From Adineta ricciae (Eukaryota; Rotifera; Eurotatoria; Adinetida; Adinetidae): a stretch of 64,000 nt of DNA. The DNA lies in contig CAJNOJ010000176.1 in assembly GCA_905250025.1 (NCBI GenBank), positions 157,693 through 221,692 of the forward strand, read 5' to 3'. Below the pieces are notes generated by a model, which saw nothing but the letters and a program-made list of their open reading frames with translations, had not been told where the DNA came from and made no database searches. Positions 47,201 to 56,161 of the stretch are shown here, piece after piece (positions within the stretch are counted from its first letter, which is position 1; each line of letters starts with the position of its first letter). The position numbers and the translations under genes are program-made.

Positions 47201-50200
47201 TGTGAGAATCTGGAATCCATATTTGCCATCTCAACCGATCGCTCGACTTCGTGGTCATAATGCACCTATATTTCTTGTGAAGATTGCAGTGGAAGACAAT
47301 CGATTGTTTTCGATTTCAACAGACAAGACAGTTCGGGTAAGTGATGTGTTGATTATTNGTGTTCGAACATTTGATCTGTGCACGGAAAAGAATGTTCTTG
47401 TGACTGGTGGAATGGATCGAATTGTGAGAATCTGGAATCCATATTTGCCATCTCAACCGATCGCTCGACTTCGTGGTCACAATGCACCTATATTTCTTGT
47501 GAAGATTGCAGTGGGAGACAATCGATTGTTTTCGATTTCAACAGACAAGACAGTTCGGGTAAGTGATGTGTTGATTATTCCTTTTTGTGAAAATACATTT
47601 TCATATACACATTTATTGGTGAGACTTTTCGAGTTACAGAAACGAAAAAAGCGCAGAAATAAGTTTTAATTGTGTCTAGCCTTATATAATATCAAGAAGC
47701 GATTTTTCCTTCGGTAACTCAGTTTTGTTCGGCAAACTTGTTCGCTGTAATGCTGAGATTGTTGTATGCAAAGCTTTTGGAGGCGGAAGTGTTACTGTTT
47801 CATTTGGTAGAGCATTAAGAAAAGAAGGAATTTTCGTAAGACTGTAGTTGAAATGATCCAGTATCCAGTCCATAGCAAATTTATCTGTTCGAAGTTTCCC
47901 CTGTCGTGTATATAAACGTACTGCATACATCCATGATATATCATTCCACATCGAATGATATTTCATATTAGCCCATTTATAGGTTTTTTCGAGAGGAATT
48001 TTCCATGAATTATTTGCATATTCGATATTGAGATATTCCACAGGCGAACATGGCACTGAGAATCGATGACCAAAAAGATTACATGAACAGAGTTTTCCAA
48101 TTAATGGAAGAGTACGTCTAAAACATAGCAGACTCCATCAGAAACTATATTTGTTTCTAAAGTTGATCGTTAGTTGACTGTAAAAATGAACTTTAAGTTG
48201 TTTTGATGAATATACCTATACTTTTTTCTATATATCTGAAAACCGAACCATCGATGATTATGCTCACGATACGCCCAGAATAGATCGATTGTATAACGGT
48301 CTGAGTGCAGACGAAACTCGAGTGAATCGTTGACCTATTTCAAATGAACGTATACGTACAAATAATCGAAATGATCATCAACTCACAAATCCCAACGCAC
48401 TCCAGAGAGGAATAACAGGATTCCCAAGGAAATGATTCCGTATACTTTCGTCATATTCTTCAGCATATAAACCAATATCTGTATCTTGTGTGAATGGAAT
48501 CACACCGCAATGTCGATACCAACCTGTGAATTGAGTTCTTTCTTCTAAAATCAAACCAAACGAAGTACTATCATACCTAGTAGAGCTCCACCAGCTAGCC
48601 AATAGCGCTTTTCGAGTTTATCAAGAGTATGGATAACATGTAAGATTGGCTCAACAGTAGTATTGTACTTTGTGCGATTCTGATATAAGTGATACTTGTT
48701 TTCCATTCTGTTTGCTAATGCTCGATTGCAATGTAGAAATTCCGATGTTTTGTATAACCACAAAAAATGTGACACATTTCGAGGGTGGTAAAACAAATAC
48801 TCGTGAAATTCGGTGTCAATACTGGAAACAACGAAACACGGCATGAATAGCTTTTCATACTGGTAAGAAATCTTACTGTTCAACAGCACGTAGTTTGTCA
48901 CCAAAAGATAGATGAATATTGTCACCATCGGAGAATCGAAGATGATTGGGTTGGACAAGGTAAAACGAGTAATATTTGTGTAGAACAGCTAGATGAAGGA
49001 TTTTATGTTGATATGTGATAAAAATATGATCAATGGACATCCGATGATTTGCGAGAGTGGTGGCTGATGTCTGTATAGAGAAGAGAGGCGTTTGTTGAAG
49101 TGTTTGTAGTAATCTCTGAACTGATTGGTCGAAAACGGCAAATGTTACTAACTGTTTGTTGAGTTCATCGAATGACGTGTGATCGATAAATAGTTGATTC
49201 AATGCACTTGGATCGATTAAAATAATATTAAAGCTCATTTGATATAATTGACTAATTACACAGTAAAAAGTCGAGTTTGATCGATATTTATATCGATTTG
49301 CTTTCTATAAGGGACGTATTCACTGTTTTGGTATGCGAGAATGATGCTTCTTACTTGAACTTCACGAATCTCTGATGATTTTCTTATATTCTCGAAAGCC
49401 AGCCATATGATAGCATAGACCAGAAATAAGAATATTAGGAATCTTTTATTGCGATTCAATAAACGAATTAAACTCATTAAATCCAAATAAACTCAGTAAA
49501 TAAATATCGTTAGAAATGTCTTTGAAATATACTTTATTTAGCACTCGAAACAACCATGAAGAACGTTGTTGTACACCCTGAAATGTGACTGTTTTGTGTA
49601 GTAACGACGAAAATGACTTAAGCAGAGCAATTTCTGCAACTTTGTTCTGCTTTCATACAGCATTTCTTTTTCGTTTAACGTAAGCATACATTTTCACAAG
49701 AAGAAAAGATTCTATTTGCACACACAGACCTGAAACATGTTTTCATACCCGTTTCCTTTTCAAATTCTTCACAAATGCATATGTTAATTCCTTCAAAGTT
49801 TATTTTTCTTCTTTGATGCTTAAATAAGCATAAATTCTTGAATGAGTTACAAACACAGAAGAGACCGAAGCATGAGTGGTTTATAAGGTTCATTTCGAGT
49901 AAATTATTAGTGCCTTAGCAGTTCCATAGTTATTGTACGGTTTATACTTAAGCGTACAGATATTAAGATTTAATGTGACTGTTGACAACTTTTAGAATAA
50001 TGAACAGTTTTTGCCAATTTTGTTTTAGGTATGGGATCTAATTGAACACACACTTCTTGCTTGTATTCGACCAAAAGTTCACAAAATACGTGGAGATCTA
50101 CAAGCTGTCTCTTACAATCATCATACACATTCTATTCTCTTTGTTGCAAGTGAACAAATTTCATTTCTTAATCTCAAACTACGGTCAGTCCTCCCCNTGG

Positions 50201-50422
50201 TAAAAGGTGAGTTGATGTTGATTTGAGTTTCGAAATGATAAGAAAATTTTATTGATGAATAGACTTCGATATTTTCATGATAAACCAAATGTTTCACTTC
50301 GTCGTGATGGTTCGAGTTATTATCAACATTTGCGTTGTTATACGATTGATGACAATCCACCAACAATGTCAACATCAACAAACGACAACACGGTGTATTT
50401 GGCTAACTCAGTCAAATCATAA
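44298..50422 (+). CDS. EF-hand/WD40 repeat protein, copy B (WDR49/WDR64/WDY-like), incomplete in assembly
   Basis: This copy shows the 5' half that copy A lacks. Exon 1 starts MIYNRENNEW at 44298. After small exons come IEERLDINTLEAIKSAFMQD with SGWMKNVHVDASGQMTLQDF and IDEQIENLFNKIDYNAEELI with SWDEL, which make an EF-hand pair. WD repeats follow (TIALSADHQYLALGS, KWITDCQIIPEFNKVVVSTG then DRELQFWD, EELLLVFGDTEGCVNILMFF, EGVSYDPRLNQIISCSNDAQ). A low-complexity linker (Ser/Gly-rich, about 46850-47070) precedes LVTGGMDRIVRIWNPYLPSQ. Intron 47337-50028 contains an antisense fukutin-like gene. The exon at 50029 encodes VWDLIEHTLLACIRPKVHKI. An n at 50197 then stands for about 2 kb of WD exons found only in copy A, and the last exon ends at 50420-50422. 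A scaffold protein, perhaps Ca2+-responsive; function not known. Confidence 0.72.
44394..44836 (+). repeat. 221-bp near-duplication around a single n
   Basis: 44394-44614 and 44616-44836 correspond to each other across the n at 44615 but are not identical. The left half has the copy-B form of the intron (ttcttcttctttctcacgtg), while the right half has the copy-A form (ttctttctcagataaat), as at 26820-26898. The contig starting at 44616 therefore overlaps copy A at its left end. Confidence 0.88.
47137..47579 (+). repeat. 221-bp duplication around a single n (assembly artefact)
   Basis: 47137-47357 and 47359-47579 are almost the same 221 bp covering one WD-repeat exon (VRTFDLCTEKNVLVTGGMDR). 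They differ by a few bases such as gaagacaat against gggagacaat. The apparent tandem WD repeats here are one exon from two contigs. Confidence 0.9.
47682..49477 (-). CDS. fukutin/LicD-family phosphoryl-sugar transferase-like, copy B, nested in a WD40-gene intron
   Basis: It starts MSLIRLLNRNKRFLIFLFLV near 49477, a type II signal anchor. Exon 1 ends ..EIREVQ, a short intron runs to AAAGCAAATCG (ANRYKYRSNSTFYCVISQLY). A long exon has DHIFITYQHKILHLAVLHKY and FGDKLRAVEQ. Next are DTEFHEYLFYHPRNVSHFLW and KLEKRYWLAGGALLG, spliced to GWYRHCGVIPFTQDTDIGLY with the D-x-D pair of the LicD fold. It continues through FRLHSDRYTIDLFWAYREHN to ISWMYAVRLYTRQGKLRTD and stop at 47682. It sits wholly inside intron 47337-50028 of the opposite-strand WD40 gene, exactly as copy A does. 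Expected to act in the Golgi on glycans; acceptor unknown. All exon joins look intact. Confidence 0.82.
49487..50023. other. rest of the WD40-B intron
   Basis: AT-rich sequence upstream of the nested fukutin-like gene. A minus-strand frame at 49675-49893 has several Cys codons but no recognised pattern. No gene called. Confidence 0.35.
50197..50197. other. single-n assembly join in WD40 copy B
   Basis: The left flank (50024-50196) equals 31336-31508 in copy A, and the right flank (50198 on) equals 33347 on. About 1.8 kb of WD-repeat exons, present only at 31509-33346, is missing here. Confidence 0.87.
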
Positions 50423-50948
50423 GAAAACGCAAACAGTTTTCTTCCGATAAACAAAATGTAGATAATATAAATAGAATACTTATGATTTCTTTGAAAAATT
50501 TCATACAAGCATCGAAATGACAGTCGCTTTATTTTTCCAACAAATCAGACATCTTATCTTTATATTTCGTTTCACCAAGTTTGTTATAATAATCAAATAA
50601 ACTTATAATTTCTATTATCTCAGAAGTATTGTGACTGTCAATTCATATACGAACAAACATTTCTTCTCAGCACAATTGATCGATAACCAAATAATTGAGA
50701 TGCAATTCTCAGTCGTTTCATGAAAGTTTATTATTTCAATTGTAATTGAATCGGCATACAAGATTTGTTTAAACCTAGTCTTAGCTTCTTTCGAAACTAA
50801 ATAACTGGGAGAAATCATTTCACATAGCGAGAAAAACGTGTGCAAAAGTTACGAAAAGCAAAAGTCGCACACCCTCAACACTACATGGGACAGATAAAAC
50901 GAATAAAATTGAAGTTTATTTAATAAGGTTGTGTGCATTTGATTCCTT
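50423..50948. other. convergent intergenic spacer
   Basis: About 525 bp between the WD40-B stop and the cyclophilin stop. No gene is recognised; the minus-strand frame at 50615-50845 is not conserved-looking. Confidence 0.35.
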
Positions 50949-51713
50949 TTATTCGACGATACCACTTCGGGCAATGGCAATCTTAGCTTTTGTAGCTCCA
51001 GATTGCGAACCTAAACTTTCGAGTTTTTTGACAATATCCATACCATCAACAACTTCACCAAAGACAACCTTTTACAACCGAAGGACAAGTTAAATAATAA
51101 ATCTATAAAATTCTTTCAAGGTTTCTTACATGTTTGCCATCAAGCCATGAGGTTACAACAGTGGTAATAAAAAATTGAGAACCATTTGTATTCGGACCGG
51201 CATTAGCCATTGATAAAAGTCCAGGCTTAGAGTGTTTAAGTTGAAAGTTTTCATCGGCAAATTTTTCACCGTAGATACTAAACAAAATCAGATTTTTTCA
51301 ATCGGTTTTCCATCGAAAGTCGTTTACCTTCGACCACCAGTGCCATTACTATAAAAAGAGATATGAGAACACGAGTAGATAATAATTAATTGACTCACTG
51401 TCTAGTGAAATCACCCCCTTGTAGCATAAATTGCGGAATTACCCGATGAAATGTACTTCCTTGGTAACCATAGCCTTTTTCATTTGTGCACAATGCTCGA
51501 AAATTGGCTAAAATATTCGTATTATGCAATAAAGTTCACAAGATTTATTCTGAAAGTACCTGCAGTTTTAGGTACAATTTCATCGAAGAGCTAAAACGAA
51601 GAAAAAATCGTTGAAGATGAGCAGAAAATCTTGTTTTTCCGTACTCTGAACGTAATGCGACCAACAGGATTATTGTCAACCGTAATATCGAAGAAAACGT
51701 TTTTTCCAGCCAT
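50949..51713 (-). CDS. cyclophilin A-type peptidyl-prolyl isomerase (cytosolic)
   Basis: It starts [20 protein letters not shown] at 51713 and stops at 50949. Short introns separate [30 protein letters not shown] then [17 protein letters not shown], a tiny exon NGTGGR, then [20 protein letters not shown] and [17 protein letters not shown], then [20 protein letters not shown] to the C-terminus. The catalytic Arg (FHRVIP), Phe/Met and Gln (FMLQGGDF) and the cyclosporin-contact Trp (SWLDGKH) are all present. No targeting peptide is seen, so it is the cytosolic form, catalysing cis-trans isomerisation of prolyl bonds. It shares exon structure with the gene at 54745-55840 and is its tandem paralogue. 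Confidence 0.93.
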
Positions 51714-52012
51714 TGTTCAACTTCTTTGACCGAACAAAAATGTAAATCTAGAATATCAGATCTGTAGTGAAAAGCATCAGTTAACCAAAAGAGACAGAAG
51801 ATTCATTGCACAATATGTATAAACGCATATCTATATGAGGAAGTAGACATATAAAGAGAAAATAGATACACTTAGCAATATCTGACAACAGGCTAATTGA
51901 TAAGAAAGAAAGAAAGAAAGATTGAGATTATTTTGGGAGAATATTGACTCAAAAACAAGAAAAAGAAAAATTCGCCTTTCGACGAAGAAACTAGCACTGC
52001 AGAGAAGAATTT

Positions 52013-54074
52013 CTATTCGATATTTAATTCATGTAATAAATTCTTCGTCGATTGTTGCAAAGAACACGTTGGTAGATGAGATAACTAAAAAAAAAAACTT
52101 CAATAGAAACCAAAATTTTCCATTTAATCAACTGTAACTTACCCGCATGAGAATCGGCAATCCATTCATATCTCGAATAATCGCTCTACATGTGGAATCT
52201 TTCGCTAAACTTGTCAATGTTATCACAATCGATTCCATTAACGTATCAAAACGTTGAATATCTTCAGGTAGTTTTAATCGATCCCGTTCCAAATTCATTA
52301 ATAATTCAATTAACTTCTGAACTGTATTTTGTTCACATAAATTCGGGATTATTGTTTGAGATAACGACAAATTTCGAATTAAACCGACTGTTGCTCTGAT
52401 AGTTCCCCAATGTCCATTGTAATTCTTATCGCGAAACAATTTCACGATATTACCAATTCCGTATGATTTTCGTACGATTTCACGCGCTTCATTTTCGAGA
52501 TCGTGTCGAGCGGTAACATGACGGAGTGTACATAACTAAACAAATCAATTCTAATAAGTTAATAAAACAACAACAAATTGCTTTTTCATACCGCTGCTTC
52601 GATAAGCTCATCATTTCCATCGGAATTCATCATTAATTTCTGCATGACACTTTGCACTCCGTTCAATTTCACAAATAAACTTTTATTATTTCGATTATCT
52701 GCTGTTAAATTGCCAAGAATTTCCAAGGAGTAAATAACTGATTGACGATCATCACTTGATAACATCGCAGTCAGTTGTTGAATTAACGAATCAATATCAC
52801 GCTGAAACATATAGAAGTTCTTCATTGGGTCGGAAAATATTCCAATGCACTTACCATTTGCGTCGCTTGATTAGAAATATTTCTTAGTGTGATAAGACAG
52901 TTATGTCGTATTCGAATACTCTTCGTCGTGCGTAGATGTTTTTCGATTATATTTAATCCATTTGATCGAAGAATCAAGCTTTTATTCATTTCATTTCCTG
53001 ATGATATGATTGGTAATAGTTTCGATATTGTCAATAGTAATTTATCGTATTTATTCGTTTCGAAGATCCAAAGAAGACGTTGAATGCATTCTTCACTATT
53101 CTGTATGAATTGTTTCGATTTTGTGCTGTAACTTGACATTTTTAGTAAACTGTCAGTGACTAAGGTTAATAATTTATCGTTTGTACTATCCAGTAGATGA
53201 GTGAATTTGATAAGACCTTCACAGCGATAAATTTCGTCAGCTGCTTGATGTTGGAGAACGATCAGAAAATTATGTAATGTTGTTATCGCGTAATTAACGA
53301 TGTTATCAGCACAGCTAAGCAAAGTTTTGAATAGAAAAACAGAAAATTCAGCTGTTAATTGTCTTACTCAAGAATTTGTATTAAACGTGCGATGCCTCCG
53401 CAGTCATAAATGACACGTAGACCTTCTTGTTGTTGAGAGAGTGAGTGAAATAGATTGACTAATGCATGTGTGACCTTTCCATCACCCATATCTTTTGAGA
53501 ATGTCTCCAGTAAAGTGTTAATTAACTAAAAGAATTGATAAGAAAACGAAGGGAGAACAATAAAGTATTTTACCTCGCGATTTTGAATTACTTCCGATCG
53601 ACTTTCATTTCCTTCTTTGACTAAGATGTGTGTGAGTAAGACAGCTTCGCGAACGATAACTGGATCGTCTTCCATCAATAGATTAAGTAATTCAGGGATG
53701 ACTTGAGATGGTTCTGGTTTGGGTGGTGGTCCTGGTACTGATTGTAATTCAGTGTATTGTGGATGAGTATTTTCAATGTCATTAGGCAAGCGAGGAGGCA
53801 TTTGTTCGTACATTGCTGCTCCTGATCCGTGATGTTGAGAACTTGTACTTGCCGAGTCTACACTTCGCAGTGAGGCTGGTCGAGAATTAAAACCAGAATC
53901 ACGTTGCGATGGGCATCCATTTGACATCGGATAGGAATCGTCGAGCCACATGGAAGTATGACTTTCTGAACTGATAGGTTGTAACTGGTTTGATAGAAGA
54001 GGATGTGAAGGATGATGTGTGTGAGGCTTCGATGAATGAGGAACTTGATGGTGCATTGGAGATGGATAGTCCAT
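52013..54074 (-). CDS. beta-catenin-like armadillo protein A (degron kept, C-terminus lost)
   Basis: It starts MDYPSPMHHQVPHSSKPHTH at 54074. The N-terminal tail contains CPSQRDSGFNSRPASLRS. DSGFNS matches the DSGxxS phospho-degron recognised by beta-TrCP, with serines 4 apart as in the GSK3 sites of beta-catenin. No alpha-catenin-binding segment follows. Armadillo repeats run from PELLNLLMEDDPVIVREAVL through AITTLHNFLIVLQ, SIRIRHNCLITLRNISNQAT, YSLEILGNLTADN and GTIRATVGLIRNLSLSQ to DMNGLPILMR. The last exon (52013-52084) is in frame and ends LSHLPTCSLQQSTKNLLHEL NIE then TAG, aligning with [21 protein letters not shown] of copy B. The protein thus stops inside a late repeat, without the last repeats, transactivation tail or PDZ motif. 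Divergent repeats suggest relaxed or changed binding. Confidence 0.82.
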
Positions 54075-54744
54075 GATGATTAACTAGAGAAGTGAAAAGG
54101 CGAATTATGCGTTATACAATGTTCATTATATTTACCTAATCGTATTGAATATGTTCGTCAATGATGAACTCGAATGAGAAAGAGAACGCTAAGCAAACTG
54201 ACACGGCGGCCGCGCTTTGTCCGTTTTTCAACGGATATTCAGTTTTCGTTGTCTTTTATCAACCAATAAAAACACATCTCTTTGGTTACTTGTTACTATC
54301 GAATATCCTCTGTTCGACTTTTCATCCAAAGATTATTTACATTCGACATTCTAGTCATTTGCTCATATCCCAAGCGAAACAACTGCCATCGGTTCAACAT
54401 TTATCAATGAAAAAATCATCTAATTATTCGAATTTCTGACGCCATCTATCCATATTGAAATTTGTACAATCGATATGCACGATTGTACAAATGCCCCGAA
54501 GAAAATTCCAATTTACCCCACCTGCTTCTCTCTGCATAATCGCAAACAATTAATCGATTATTTCACAGCTCATTAAGCCGATTATTTGAATAATGAATGT
54601 TTTTATTGTTTATATGAAAAAAGTGACGGTAGGAAAGACGTTACGTTCAATCACTAGTTTACTTTTTACTAGAAAAAGAGCTAAACACAGTCACAGGATC
54701 AGAAAAACGAGATGCTTGGTTGAAAAAGATGAGCATTCTAATAA
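54075..54744. other. spacer between beta-catenin A and mitochondrial cyclophilin
   Basis: About 670 bp. It should hold the promoter of beta-catenin A and the 3' UTR of the cyclophilin. Plus-strand frames here are not recognised. Confidence 0.35.
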
Positions 54745-55840
54745 CTATTGTTTAGATTTTTCGCTTGCTATTTCTCCGCAATCAGCAATTGTTATCTTCT
54801 TCTGAGTTCGACCTGATTGAGAACCTAATGCTTCGATTTTTTTCACTGTATCCAGACCATCGACAACTTCACCGAAAACAACCTAAATGAAAAGCACATT
54901 CGTTATTTCTTGAATACTTCAACAAATTTCATACATGTTTGCCGTCGAGCCAAGGGGTCGAAACCGTTGTAATGAAGAATTGCGAACCTAAAAAAAGCAA
55001 ATATGAAGATCGATAGACAGAAGATTTGATCTCACCGTTGGTATTCTTGCCGGCATTAGCCATGGAAAGTAAACCTTCTTTTTCATGTCTGATTTGGAAA
55101 CTAAAATCCAGTTTCACAATGGACTAAGTTATAACTACAGTCAGATTTCTTACTTTTCATCGGCGAATTTGTTACCATAGATACTGAAATGAGAGAGATT
55201 ATTTTAGAGTTGTAAAATGACTTTTGACGTTAATTACCTGTATCCACCAGTACCATTACTTAAAATACATAGAAAGAATGATTTGGAGAGCTGAATTTTT
55301 GCGATTTATTTGACTTACTGTCGTTCGAAATCTCCACCTTGTAACATAAATTTAGGAATTACTCGATGAAATGTGGAGTTTTTATAACCAAATCCTTTTT
55401 CGCCAGTACACAAAGCTCGGAAGTTCTCTAAACAAAATCCATTCTTCCATTTCGGATCATATTTCTCTTATCATACCTGCAGTTTTCGGAACGACATCAT
55501 TATAAAGCTAATATTCATAAAAAGAAAAATCTTAAAGATTAAACTTCATTACACACTACTAACTTGAAATGTGATTCGTCCAAGCGGCTTATCTTCTACA
55601 TTCACATCACTAAATGTCGAAATTCAACAATAAAATCCAAGAAACAAAGTCAATTACAAGAAACATTTTGATCGAGACACATCTTTTTTCGATGATCCGC
55701 TGAATATTCCAAACGTTCGTTGCAAACCACACGATTTCTACGATAATCAAAATCAAATTCTATATTCAACTTGAGCATTCATTGATAGAAACCTGAACAT
55801 TCGATGACAAAACATTTCGAAGAAGTGTACGTGAAATCAT
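54745..55840 (-). CDS. cyclophilin with mitochondrial-type presequence (PPIF/cyclophilin D-like)
   Basis: Exon 1 reads [16 protein letters not shown] from 55840. After a short intron the next exon reads [20 protein letters not shown] then SRSKCF. Splicing then gives [17 protein letters not shown], the normal start of the isomerase domain. The first 40 residues are rich in Arg/Ser without acids, typical of a mitochondrial targeting peptide. The domain has [63 protein letters not shown] and [20 protein letters not shown], with all active-site residues. It ends ..[17 protein letters not shown] at 54745. By analogy with PPIF it would act in the matrix and could regulate the permeability transition. 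The localisation is an inference from the presequence. Confidence 0.85.
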
Positions 55841-56161
55841 TCTTCCTTCAACTTTCTTTTGTATGAAAAAATCTACAAATACAATGGAAGCACAAAAATT
55901 TTTATTCAATATATCATTCGTCAAAATCATACGAAAAGAGATTAATCAAAGATTCATTACACACACAAACACGAAACAAAAATGTGACATATTCAGATCT
56001 CAAGGAAAAAAAAGAAACTCAGGATAAGAAAATGGATTGATTAAAAGAGAATATCTAATCTTCTGACATAAAGTAGATCGATATAATATGTATGTAAAGA
56101 TATGTATATATGCACATCAATCAAAAATGAGAATTCTACAACTAAATTTCATGTTTCGTTT
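55841..56161. other. spacer between mitochondrial cyclophilin and beta-catenin B
   Basis: AT-rich 320 bp, mostly 3' flank of beta-catenin B. Nothing else recognised. Confidence 0.35.

Noticed and set aside
47137-47579. Recent tandem duplication of a WD repeat
   Set aside because: It has the same 221-bp pattern around an n at 47358, with the intron start repeated as well. Explained by unmerged contig ends.
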